Source: Benincasa hispida
Taxonomy: Eukaryota > Streptophyta > Magnoliopsida > Cucurbitales > Cucurbitaceae
DNA: 64,000 nt
Assembly: GCF_009727055.1 (NCBI RefSeq)
Contig: NC_052351.1
Location: 55,469,544-55,533,543, forward strand
Reading direction: 5' to 3'
Positions 48,905-60,210 of the stretch are shown here, in pieces (the stretch's first letter is position 1; every line of letters begins with the position of its first letter). The notes beneath the pieces were generated by a model. The model had not been told where the DNA came from, made no database searches, and saw nothing but the letters and a program-made list of their open reading frames with translations. Position numbers and translations under genes: made by a program.

Positions 48905-49685
48905 ATGAGCAGGGAGAGCACTCCTGAATTCAGATATGACCCCGAGATTGAAAGGACCTTCCGGCATAGGAACCGATCCAACCGTCGTCGAAGGTTAAGG
49001 CAGCAATTTCTCAGATAACATAACAGGCAACGAGCAATGGCAGAAGAACAACCAAATCAGCAACTAGCTCATGCTACACAGAATCCGATCCTGATGGCGA
49101 ATAGCAGCACGCGTCCCATGAGGGAATACACGTCTTTTGTACTGTATGATTTTTCTTCAGGAATCATATACCCAACGCGGATGGAACCAAGTTCAAAATG
49201 AAATCTGTGATGCTCCAAATGCTCCATACTGCTGGACAATTTGGGGGTGGTCGTGGTGAAGATCCTCACGCCCATATGAAACATTTCCTGGAAACGTGTA
49301 ATTCATTTGTGATTCCTAGAATCACCTTAGAGGTAATCAGGCTGTCCTTGTTTCCCTATTCTTTGCGTGATGACGCAAAACAATGGGTAAATTCACTAGA
49401 GCCTGGTGAAATCACCACCTGGGAGAAGTTGGTGGAAAAATTTATGCAAAATACTTCCCATCTACCACCAACGCGAGGAGGCGTCGAGAGATTATGAACT
49501 TTGAACAAGAAGATACTGAGACCTTAAGCACCGCATGGGAGCGTTTTAAGGGCTTAGTAAAAAATTGCCTAAACCATGGACTACCACTGACTATCCAAAT
49601 GGAGACGTTTTATGGAGGACTAAATAGAGCATCACAGATGGCAGCAGACATAGCAGCAGCTGGTGGACTTATGGACAAATCCTAG
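48905..49685 (+). pseudogene. gag of the Athila-like element, inactivated
   Basis: The frame starts at ATG 48905 (MSRESTPEFRYDPEIERTFR). It meets a TAA at about 49016, continues in frame through MAEEQPNQQLAHATQNPI, shifts frame near 49150-49190, and resumes as GGGRGEDPHAHMKHFLETCN. The retrotransposon gag core is clear (SLRDDAKQWVNSLEPGEITT at about 49353-49412, then AWERFKGLVKNCLNHGLP after another shift near 49490). At least one stop and two frameshifts rule out a full-length product. Confidence 0.88.
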
Positions 49686-49948
49686 CCCAGAACGACACAT
49701 TGCTAAAAAGCCAAGCATCATCGATCAGAAACCTGGAGATCCAGGTAGGGCAGATAGCAAGTGAGAAAAATAGGTAGCCTGAAGTTCTACCTAGCAATAT
49801 CGAAACACCTGGGAATAATAATGGGAAGGAGCAATGTCACGCGGCGACATTGCGGAATGGAAGAGCTCTTGAAGAAAGAAGAATGAATCCAAGAAACAGC
49901 AGTCCTTCGAAAGAACGCATTACACGCTCAATGGATTAGGAAGAAAGA

Positions 49949-52900
49949 ATGCCCGAGACTACAAGCCATTTAGAAACCAGTACGTCTAACGCGGGAAAGC
50001 CTGAGGTGTCGCTGAACACACCATTCCCTAGGCGTCTGATGAAGAAGAATGATGAATATCAATTCAAGCGCCTTCTTGAGCTCCTAAAGCAGCTACACAT
50101 CAACATTCCACTTATAAAGGCTTTGGAGCAGATGCCAACATATGTAAAATTTCTGAAGGACATTTTGACGAAGAAGAGAAAAGTCAATGAGAAGGAAGTG
50201 ATAGCACTAACGCAGGAATGTAACGCGTTAGTAAGCAACAATCTACCAAAGAAGCAAAAGGAACCTGGGAGCTTCACAGTTCCTTGTTCAATAGGAGGAT
50301 TGGATGTGGGTCATGCGTTGTGCGATCTAGAAGCCATTATTAATCTCATGCCACTTTCAATTTTTAAGAAATTGGGGATTGGCAAAGCACAACCTACTTC
50401 TGTCACCCTTCAGCTCGCTGACAGAACAATTAAGTACCCAAAAGGGAAGATTGAAGATGTTTTGGTGAAGGTTGACAATCTCATATTCACAGCAGACTTT
50501 ATTATCTTGGACTATGAAGCAGATTGGGAGGTACCAATTATCCTCGGATGCCCCTTCTTAGCTACTGGGAAAGTTTTAATTAATGTGCATAAAGGTGAAT
50601 TAACTATATGCATGGACAATGAAGAGGTGAAGTTTAATGTGCTCAACGCATTAAAGTTCCCAGACAGTGAAGATTGTCAACTAAATAGCATTGAGTTGCC
50701 TGAAGAAGAGACTCATGTATGTGAGGTGCTCGCGTTGAAGAAGAGCTTGAAGGAATCAGAGCCACCAAGTCTGAGTGAGCGGTGGACAAAACCAACGCGT
50801 CCATCATTTGAAGAACCACCAGAATTCGAGTTGAAATAGTTACCTGGACACTTGAAATATGCATTCCTTGGAACCAATAACACTTTCCCTGTGATCATTT
50901 CTGCAAATCTTACAGAGCCTAATGAGAAATCTCTCTTGCAGATGCTGAAAAAGTACAAGCGTGCAATAGGCTGGACGCTTGCGGATATCTGTGGGATAAG
51001 TCCATCTTATTGCATGCACAAGACTAGGTTGGAAGAAGGAAAGTCGGGGTCAATCGAGCCTCAAAGAAGGCTGAACCCCTTAATGAAAGAAGTGGTCAAG
51101 AAGTAGATTTTAAAATGGTTGGATGTGGGAGTTATTTATCCGATATCCGACAGTAGTTGGGTAAGTCCAGTCCAATGCGTTCCCAAGAAAGGGGGAACGA
51201 CCGTGATAGTCAACAATAATAATGAACTCATACCCTCGAGAATTGTCACGGGTTGGCGCATCTGTATGGATTACCAGAAGCTCAACTCAGCAACTAAGAA
51301 AGACCACTTCCCCCTTCCTTTCATCAATCAAATGCTTGACAGACTTGCAGGTAAAGAATTTTATTGCTTTCTCGATGGTTATTTTGGTTACAACCAGATT
51401 CTGATAGATCTGGAAGATCAGGAGAAGACTACGTTTACTTGTCCCTTTGGAACATTTGCATTCAGACGCACGCCCTTTGGGCTGTGTAATGCACTGGGGA
51501 CATTTCAACGATGTATGATGGCCATCTTCTCTAACTTCCTAGAAAAGATCATTGAAGTCTTCATGGATGATTTTTTAGTCTTTGGTGACTTATTTCGGTC
51601 ATGCCTAGATAATTTAGAGGTCGTCCTCGCTCGATGCGTGGAAACAAACTTGGTGCTGAATTGGGAGAAATGTCACTTCATGGTGACTGAAGGAATTATC
51701 TTGGGTCACAGAGTATCTAAGGCTGGCTTGGAAGTAGATGAAGCCAAAATAGATGTCATAGCAAAACTTCCACCACCAGCGAATGTTAAAACTTTACGAA
51801 GTTTTCTAGGGCATGTCGGCTTCTATAGATGGTTCGTTAGAGGTTTCTCTCAGATTGCGCGACCTCTGAGCGCATTACTAGTGGTGAACCGGCCCTATGA
51901 CTTTAATGAAGACTGCACTGACGGGTTTAAAACTTTGAAGTATGCATTGACGACAGCTCCAGTACTGATAGCACCGGACTGAATGTAGCGCTTTATCCTT
52001 ATGTGCGACGCGAGTGATGTAGTAGTAGGAACAATGTTAGGGCAAAAGAAGAGTAACTTGATACATCCCATCTCCTACGCATCCAGAACACTAAATGACT
52101 CTCAGAAACATTATACCACTACTGCAAAAGAAATGTTGGCTGTAGTGTTTGGTATTGAAAAATTTCAATCTTACCTAGTTGGTGCGTTAGCCACCATATA
52201 CACTGGCCACTCAGCCATTAAATTCCTGATGAGCAAAAAGGACGCAAAGCCAAGGTTGATAAGATGGGTGCTGCTACTACAGAAGTTTGATATCGATATC
52301 CAAGACAGAAAGGGAACAGAAAATCAGGTGGCTAACCACCTGTCCAGGCTAGAGAATCAAGAAATGCAAGCCCAAGAAAGTGAAATCAAGGACGCATTTC
52401 CTGATGAAAGCCTGTTTAGAGTTGAAGGCAGAGAACCTTGGTATGCGGACATAGTCAATTATTTAACCACCAAGAAATTCGCTGGGAACTTCAACTCTCA
52501 GCAGAAGAAACGATTAATTCATGACAGCAAATTTTATTTTGGGATGAACCGTTTCTAAATAAACAAGGCCCTGACTTCATACTGCGTCGATGTGTTCCAG
52601 AGGAGGAGACACAACGCATCTTAGTCGAGTGTCATGACTCTCCCTACGGAGGGCATTTTGGTGGGCAAAGAACCGCAGCGAAGGTCCTTCAAAGCGGATA
52701 CTTTTGGCCCACCCTCTTTAAAGACACAAGGGAGTTTGTTTGAAAATGTGACCCCTGCCAATGCACCGGGAATATTTCTTCAAGGGACGCAATGCCCTTG
52801 AACAATATTCTCGAAGTTGAGTTGTTTGATGTTTGAGGCATAGATTTTATGGGACCTTTTCCCCTGTCCTGTGGCCAATAGTACATCCTACTTGCAGTAG

Positions 52901-53722
52901 ATTATGTATCTAAGTGGGTAGAAGCAGTGGCCTGTGCTAGGAATGATGCGTCCACTGTATCTAAATTTCTTACCAGGAATATATTTACACGCTACGGAAC
53001 ACCGAGAGCCCTGATAAACGACGAAGGTACGCACTTTATTAGTCTCATCATTTCCAAATTACTTACAAAATATAATGTTAGGCACAAGATTGCCACTGCC
53101 TACCACCCACAAACAAACGGTCAAACGGAAGTATCAAATTGAGAAATCAAGTCCATCTTGGAGAAAATCGTCAATGCAATGTAGAAGGATTGGGCACAGA
53201 GGCTGGATGAGGCGCTCTAGGCCTACAGAACTGCTTACAAAACTCCTATAGGTACGTCTTTATACTCTCTTGTATTTGGAAAAGCCTGTCATTTACCTGT
53301 AGAGTTGGAGCACAAGGCGTTTTGGGTAGTTAAGAAGTTGAACATGAACTTGGATGCCGCGGGCGTTCGATGCAAACTTCAGCTCAACGAGCTCGAGGAG
53401 TGGCGATTGAACGCGTACGAAAACAACAAGCTGTACAAGGAAAAGATAAAGCGTTGGCATGATCAACGCATTAGTAAGAAAGAACTTGTTGTTGGCCAAA
53501 AAGTTTTATTATTCAATTCACGTCTGCATCTGTTTCCAGGAAAGCTAAAATCCAGGTGGTCAGGACTTTTTTCATTAAAGCAATCGACTCATATGGAGCT
53601 GTAGAAATAACACGAGAAGATGGCACCAACAAATTCAAGGTAAATGGCCAAAGAGTAAAGCCTTACTTTGAAGATGGACTGGAACGCCAGAAGTCATCTC
53701 TCACACTACGCAAAGCCAGTTG
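49949..53722 (+). pseudogene. protease-RT-RNase H-integrase polyprotein of the Athila-like element, inactivated
   Basis: Order: retropepsin (about 50260-50630; the usual DLG(A)S active site reads CDLEAIINLMP), RT (about 50850-51982, with WRICMDYQKLNSAT and the catalytic FMDD at about 51560), RNase H (about 52001-52370, IYTGHSAIKFL where Asp is usual for Gly), and integrase (about 52560-53600). Integrase has zinc-binding H, H, C, C residues (ECHDSPYGGHFGG ... KCDPC) and the D, D, E catalytic residues ([22 protein letters not shown]). The tail [20 protein letters not shown] ends at the 53720 stop. In-frame stops occur near 50837, 51104, 51980, 52739 and 53140, plus frame changes, so it is inactive. 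Confidence 0.93.
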
Positions 53723-54066
53723 AGGCCCGCGTCGAAGTGTTCCTGCGTTTGCAACACCATATATTCTAGGGACGCTTCGCCCACCCTTTTCTTTTTTGCA
53801 TTTTGTATTTTATGATGCGTTTGAATTTGTTGATTTAGTTATTTGGATTTTTTTAGATTGATTGTCTTTTACGAAAGTTGGAAACTTGTTTGTTTTTCTT
53901 TAAAAAGTTGTGTATGATTGAATTTGGAACAATGGATGCGTTAGACGCAAGTCTAACGCATGGCCCAGTTGAAAGGACGCATCTCGAGAACACAGAAACA
54001 CTCAAGTATTTAGATAACCGAGATGACCCTTTAACTTTACATTTATTACAGATGTTAGGTGCCGCC

Positions 54067-54142
54067 TGACGTCAGCCACTACCATCTCTCTTCCTATAAA
54101 AAGGCCTAACGATTCAAGTTCTTCTTCTTCTTCTTCTTCTTC
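54067..54142 (+). promoter_or_regulatory. probable internal promoter for the accessory frame
   Basis: A palindromic TGACGTCA (54067-54074, a bZIP/as-1-like site) is followed by CCTATAAAAAGG (TATA at 54095) and then a (CTT)n pyrimidine leader (54119-54142). The accessory frame starts 170 bp after the TATA box. This is the normal layout of a plant pol II promoter and 5' leader. No transcript evidence. Confidence 0.55.
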
Positions 54143-54267
54143 ATTTCGCTCTCGAACCCTCTGAAACACCCGTCCAAAGCCTCCAAAACCATCGTTACCC
54201 CTCCGACCAAAATCCCTCAACCTAAACCTAAAACCCCTTAACCAAAAGCCAAAACTGCCCCCAAGCT

Positions 54268-56634
54268 ATGGCCAAGACACCTGCAAAACCAAGGATGCGT
54301 CCGTCATCTACGGCCGCATCCAAACCCTACACCAAGCCTGCCTCACCACCAATTATCCCTAAAATCACTATGGTGGGTGCAACTTACAATCCGTTCCCAG
54401 CCTATGCCCACAACGCATCGTTACCAGCAGTGCGTCCACCACCTCCACTTTCTATCGAACCCTTGGCCACCATCTATCCCGTGGAATCGGATGCATCGAG
54501 CCAACCACCTCCTTTGCCCATCCTCATATCTTCCCCTGGGATGCCTCACACCCCAGTGGGCACCCATCCATTCACTCCCACCATACCACCCTCTGACAGT
54601 CCTGCGTCAGAGTGCAATCTTAAATAGTTGGCAGAGCTGGCTCGACTCGATGAGCAAGAGGTCTTTGGTGTGATCTTGGCATCCCTCAATCAAAGCCAAG
54701 AGGAAGAACAGGTGATGCGTTCAAACCCACCGAATGCGTCACTTGAGTTAGACGAAGCGGTGTAGTATACGATGATGCTTGAAGAGGAACTAGAGGAAGA
54801 AGAAAATAGAGAAGGGAGAATTGGCCCTGACACGTCTCAACCACGATCATTCAACGCGAATGAAGGGCCTTTAAAATAAAAAAGAGTAACGAGAAAAAGA
54901 AGATTGATATTGGAGGAAGAAGAAGATGAGCAGTTTTCATCTGGACCTGAGGGTGCAACGCATGAAAACAACTCAAGGCACGATGCATTAGAGCAAGAAT
55001 TGGAAAATTACCAGCCCGCAAGGAAAGGGCAAAGGAAGACTGATCTCAAAAGGGAATTGGAGAATGAACTGAGAGAACTAGCAAGGGAAGCAAAAAAGTA
55101 TGCAGCGGGAAAACACAAGGTAACCAACGCGTTACCTAAGAAGACTTCGGGAAGAAAGCGTCAGTTTAATGACATACTCATAGAGAAGGGCTTCTTCCCC
55201 AAACGCCACCCACTTTTGATTTACCTAACTGAGACAATAAATGCATTGGGATGGAATCAATTTTGCATTGGGGACACCCGTATCTGGCCCAACCTCATTC
55301 ACATGTTCTACAATAGTGAGTTCGATATGGAGAAAAACACAGGTTTTGTTGATGGGGTGTTAGTGCGCTTCTCAACTGACAGAATAAACAAAGTGTTCAA
55401 CATTGCAGTAACCCAGATGCGGAAGGAAATCACATCTTGGAGTAGCTTATGTCAAGTCAATTAGAAGATGCGTTAAGGACAGTAGCCAAACCTGGAAGCA
55501 AATGGCAAACATCGAAAAATGGGGCAAAATGTTGGCTTCCAGGAATTTAACTTGATCAAATGGAGCATCATGGAGTGCATCCCTCTGGACATTGGAAAAA
55601 TTATAAGGGATCAGATCAAATCCATCAAGACTAAGCCACAAGGGCACTCTAATTTCTATGGCTGATCTGTGCATTGTACGAACGTGAGGGCATCCCTCTG
55701 AGGGAACATGAAGCTGAGCCTGAATTCCCGGCTAAAGAAGGGCAACCAACCCTTGATTTTACTTCCCATGACTCACCATTGGCCTCGCCATAAGGGAGNT
55801 CCATCAAGACTAAGCCACAAGGGCACTCTAATTTCTATGGCTGATCTGTGCATTGTACGAACGTGAGGGCATCCCTCTGAGGGATGATCATGAAGATGTC
55901 GATGGCTTGATTGACATAAAGTTAGTAAGGCGTCTACTTCGTGGTTCACCACATCAACCTGCCTTACCTGCCAAGGAAGTGGCACCCAAGCCTCGATCAT
56001 CAAAACGCGCCCCCAAAAGAAGACGCATCCTGATTGTTGAACATAGCAATGAAGCTTCAGAGCATGAAGAACATGAAGTTAAGCCTGAATTCCCGACTGA
56101 AGAAGCACAACTAGCCCTTGATTTTACTTCCCATGACTCACCATTGGCCCCGCCAGAAGGAAGCCCTGATCAAACGCACCAAGAACCAACTCTTATGGAT
56201 CAGAACATCCCTTATTCTCTTCTTTCGCCCCAACCAAGTCCAATTCCCAACTTTGTGCCTCCTCCAATAATTTTTGAGCCAGCTGGGCTAGGGTTAAGCA
56301 ACGCAGCAAATTTTGAAGATCCAGTTGGAAGAAATGAACCAACACCTTAACGCAGCGTAGACTTGGAAGAGTTGAAAACGTTTATCCGTGATCAACTCAG
56401 ACCATTGACTGCGTCTATCGAAGGTCTCCAGCAGTAGAATTGGGTACTAAGGGATTATTTAAGGCAACAAACAAGACGGATGCAAGACCAATTTGTTTAT
56501 ATAATGCAATACTCAATCAGATCTTGGTTGAAATGTTTGCTCTGCCTCCACTACGTGCTCATCTTAGAAACCTGTTACGCTTCATGGATGAAAGCCCTGT
56601 GGAAGAACGCAGAGACGACGCGCCAGCACAATAG
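54268..56634 (+). pseudogene. accessory ORF after integrase (plant-transposon-domain-like), interrupted
   Basis: From ATG 54268 one frame runs to 55464 with only three stops (54625, 54763, about 54877), each one C-to-T change from a Gln codon. The N-terminus is Pro/Ser-rich, then an acidic-basic segment (RKRRLILEEEEDEQFSSG), then a globular part: FNDILIEKGFFPKRHPLLIY, LGWNQFCIGDTRIWPNLIHM and DGVLVRFSTDRINKVFNI. This resembles the 'putative plant transposon protein' domain (I believe PF20167). After a frame change and the assembly join at 55799 it continues ICALYEREGIPLRDDHEDVD, a second Pro-rich region (to 56349), and a short helical LEELKTFIRDQLRPL segment. The position corresponds to the env-like slot of Athila elements. 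Function unknown; I see no signal peptide or membrane segment. Confidence 0.7.
55621..55883. other. single N with flanking 84-bp duplication: probable assembly join
   Basis: The 84 bases 55621-55704 recur at 55800-55883, immediately after the only N of the window (55799). The text between (55705-55798) resembles 56077-56157 further downstream, with differences. This is the pattern of two overlapping contigs, one perhaps from another copy or allele, joined rather than merged. Confidence 0.85.
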
Positions 56635-56639
56635 AGTTT

Positions 56640-57724
56640 TGAGGTGTTGGGTTATTATTTTTTTTTTTTTTTGTGTATTTTGATTTAATTGTTCTTTTGC
56701 ATCTACTTGACTTGTTTGTTTAATTCATGTGAAATTATGAAAATGAATGAGAAATTTCTTATCATTTTACTCCTTGCGTTTGACCTTGGCATGCTTGATT
56801 TTTGTTCTTTGGATATTTTCTAAGTCTTGTGCTTGGTCTAACCTCAATGATATCAACTATATGAAATCTATAAGCATAGAGTAGGCGTTAGGAAAATCAA
56901 CAAGGCTTAAACTTCTCTAAAAAGATTAAGTTTACCTTCTAATGCGTGCAATCTTTAAGTCTTAAACTCCTTTCAGATTTTCAAAGCCTTTTGAAATTTT
57001 GTTTCTCTTTTAGCAATGAGGATTTAGCTCATCTCCAAATTTGGGATGAATATAGCTCATCTCCAAATTTGGGGATGAAGGAAATCCGAGTTAAGATGCA
57101 TAAAACGAATACATCATAAAGAAAAAGGAACAAAATAAGAAGAATGTTAAACGCAACTCCTCTGTCATTACTTCAAAAAAAAAAAAGAAAAACCTTAAAT
57201 GACATGAGTTTAGTTGGAACAGGTACTTAGTCGTAGTTGGATGCTCACATGACACCCGTGGGTGCAAGCCAAAACGAAGTTTAAGTCTTTTAGACCAACG
57301 CATCCCATATAACTCCTCTATCTAGTCTGAAAAAGATTATATCTTGAAACGCACGGATATTAGATATGAGTTTAGTTGTGAAGGGCTCTCACCCGTAATT
57401 GGATGCTCGCATGACACCCATGGGGGCAAGTCAAAACGAAAGTGGGATACCTGGAACAATGTATGGGTAAGTAAGTTCATAATCTTTTTCTTTTTATCCA
57501 ACATTTATTTTACAAAGAACATCTAACGCATTGCTGGTTTAGAAAAAAAAATGGGAATGTTTTGAGAAATGAAAGGAGTTATGATAAAAGGCCTACTGCA
57601 CCTGAAATTAAACATTAGTCCTCTCAAGCTTATGACTGAATATGATGAGAGGCGAACTCTGCACACTTAAGACAAAAAAGATAACAAAGAATTATTTTGG
57701 AATGCTTGAGAACAAGCATTGTTC
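56640..57724 (+). other. 3' untranslated region of the Athila-like element
   Basis: Non-coding. It contains a duplicated AGCTCATCTCCAAATTTGGG (about 57016 and 57053) and a ~55-bp imperfect direct repeat (about 57224-57280 and 57385-57440, with GTTGGATGCTCACATGACAC and its variant). It ends at the polypurine tract. Confidence 0.7.
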
Positions 57725-57738
57725 AAATTTGGGGGTGG
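57725..57738 (+). other. polypurine tract of the Athila-like element
   Basis: AAATTTGGGGGTGG immediately precedes the 3' LTR, as is usual in Athila/Tat elements. It primes plus-strand DNA synthesis. Confidence 0.88.
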
Positions 57739-59316
57739 TGATAACTTGTAAAAATACAAGTTATTTTTGCTCTTAAGTTGGAACAACTAAGGTTTTTAGT
57801 GATAAACTCTCCTCATTTTTAGTAGAAACACATAGATTTATTCAAACATTAGCAAACTCATGCAAAAGAAGTTTTATTACTAAACATCGTAGCACTAACG
57901 CACTATATTGCAGGATTTCAAAGCAAGGATTAACATTAACGCATTAGACAAGTGCCGCAGGAAAATCTTTAACGCATGGGCCATGCGTCGGAGGAAGTTC
58001 AACGCAGAGAAGATTCATTGCTCTAGGCTGATTGTGTCATATCACCACTTGCAAGTATGGGCAACTGCAGCAGGCGACGTCTGAAAAGCTTTCAAGCAAC
58101 AGGCGGCGTCTAAAAAGGCTTCCGAGAGTTAGACGGCTAATCAGGGCATGCACTTTAATGCTGCCCATTCACCAAGTGGACGTGACAACGCCTATAAAAA
58201 AATGAAGTCCCTCCAGAGTTAGGTAGTTCGAAAATCATCAAGATCCTTACTCTCTGTAAATTGTAGTTATAGTCTTAATTCTGTAGAAGCTGTGTCGTGG
58301 TGTTGAGACGATCAAAATGGTTGAGAACCACCACCACCGCCGGTCAGGGAGCGGAGGACGCCACTCTTGAGAAAGACACTTTGTCCACTTCCTATACAAG
58401 TGATTGTACACAATGAGATTGAGCCAAAGAACTACAAGAGATTGTATTCTTTGGCTTGACTCAGTTTCCTTCTTATTTATTGCTTTCATTCCATTCGATT
58501 GAATATTGCTTTTGTAAAGACTCATTGTTTCTTTATAAAATTCATATATTTGGTCCCTCATACTTACTATTGTTTATTTCTTGTTTATGTTGAATGCATT
58601 TAATATTATGCGCAACTTCATTCTAACGCTCAAACCAACTGACAACTTTGGTAAAAGAGATCCTTAACTAGATTATACGAAAGGAATAACTAAGCCGCAT
58701 CAAGTAGAACGCCTAGTATAGCTAGAGATAGACTTACTGGTTATCCTGCATATGTGTTAGATGCATGCACCCTAGAGATAGGCTTTGTATGTTATTCGCA
58801 TTGAGAAGTGTTGAATAAGGTCTAACGCATAAACAAACAAATAAGCAAATCATCCCATCTCATCCACATCAGATCTTAGTTGTGTACATTCATTTTAGAC
58901 CGACGTGTCCTACTACCTCAAATTCCATTTTTGCATGACCCATCATTCACCACTCAACTCTTTTGTATCTTCTTGCACAGGCACAACAAGTTAGTGTAAA
59001 TAATACATCTCTCATATTCATTTAGGAAAACCTCTATAATAGATACAACGCAAGGTCTGCGTTTGGTTAACTGAATCCCTGAGATTGACTCTGGACTTAC
59101 CAGGAACCTAAATTAGATTTATACTTGGGTCTAGTTTAGGAAACTTGAACGTCATTATTAGAAGTTGTGTGCGTTCTATGCATATAACCAATGCCCCAAC
59201 GCATTACAGTTTCTTAAACACATCAAAGCATAAATGCATCACTTATAATTAGAACTTATTTCTCCAATTTATTTTATACAATACACTCCTAGAGCATCTC
59301 ACAATAGCAACGAATA
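57739..59316 (+). repeat. 3' LTR of the Athila-like element
   Basis: 1578 bp, TGATAACTTGTAAAAATAC to ATAGCAACGAATA. It keeps a clean TATA box (ACGCCTATAAAAAAATG, about 58189-58205) where the 5' LTR is altered. The other differences are scattered substitutions and small indels. Confidence 0.92.
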
Positions 59317-59852
59317 GAAGGATATGTGTCAATATATCCTACGGTCTCATCCATTAGTCTAAACCGTGAGATTCCTATGTTGCGCGTGCTGGTTAGCTTT
59401 AAGCGGCCCTTTTGCTAGTCGTTTAGCGACGACTGTCCCCATGGAGGATTGTAACATAGGATTCGAAACAACCCAAGCTTCAGTAAAATGAATAAGGTTT
59501 TATAATTCTGTCTTGGATATTGTCTTCAATTTCGGAGGCAAGTTCATACCATCCTATAAGATCTAAAAATGGCGGGTCACACTTACAAGAATTACTAAGT
59601 TGTTAGTAAAGATCTTGACCGAAAATGATAACTAAACGACTATAGGAATAAGAGTTATTCCAGAGATAGTGTTTGGTCAAAATTATTTGCTTCAGTGAAG
59701 GAGTATATGATTGCCCACAGTAGCACATATTCTGACTCACTAAAGTATCATTGCAAATGAATAATGGTTATGGGTACATTATTACTTTTTACTAGAACTT
59801 GATTTTGGATTTAGTTACAATTTGCTAATTAGAATTTGTTTGAATTTTATCA

Positions 59853-60210
59853 GCATGTCGAATTCTAGAATACTTACTTATGATGTACATAACAGGAAAA
59901 TCAAATCAACAAACAAATTACTAGCAGTTGATTATACGAAAAGAGTTTTAATAGAGGATTGTCCTCTATCTCCTAAATCATATGGAATTATGAATTATGT
60001 AGATGAGAATGCTGAATTCGAACAATAAGATAAATATGATTTACTTATTATCGAAGCATGTTTAGTGGAAAAACGATAAAATCTGGATAATTGATTCAAG
60101 TGCCGCTAATCATGTAGGTACTATCTCACAGAAAACAAGTTCCTGGAGACAGTTGACAAAAGGTGAAACAATCTTTAAGGTAGGGACCCAGGAGATTGTT
60201 TCAGCCAAAG
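59853..60210 (+). pseudogene. Copia-2 gag-protease remnant
   Basis: A Copia-type gag start (MSNSRILTYDVHN) is joined after about 60 codons to KYDLLIIEACLVE and then, across a frameshift, WIIDSSAANHV (protease) and SSWRQL...VGTQEIVSAKV. Most of gag, including the zinc knuckle, is deleted relative to Copia-1. The protease is cut by the chromovirus LTR at 60211. Confidence 0.75.

Larger units (their letters stand above)
47202..59316 (+). mobile_element. complete Athila-like Ty3/gypsy element, 12.1 kb
   Basis: Two closely similar LTRs (47202-48781 and 57739-59316) with TG...CA ends (TA in the 3' copy) are bounded by a perfect TSD GAAGG (47197-47201, 59317-59321). Primer site at 48788-48805, polypurine tract AAATTTGGGGGTGG at 57725-57738. 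Gene order is gag, protease, RT, RNase H, integrase, then a long accessory frame. RT carries the FMDD box in the sequence style of the Athila lineage. All frames contain stops or shifts, so it is not autonomous now, but high LTR similarity points to fairly recent insertion. It lies in the Copia-2 leader. Confidence 0.92.
43031..60210 (+). mobile_element. Copia-2: Ty1/copia element split by an Athila-like insertion
   Basis: LTR at 43031-44898, primer site at 44900-44912, leader with a palindromic array, then a 12.1-kb insertion at 47202-59316. After it the leader resumes and a shortened gag-protease remnant runs to about 60210, where a chromovirus LTR begins. The leader text on either side of the insertion continues and matches the Copia-1 leader. 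No 3' LTR is in view. Confidence 0.8.
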
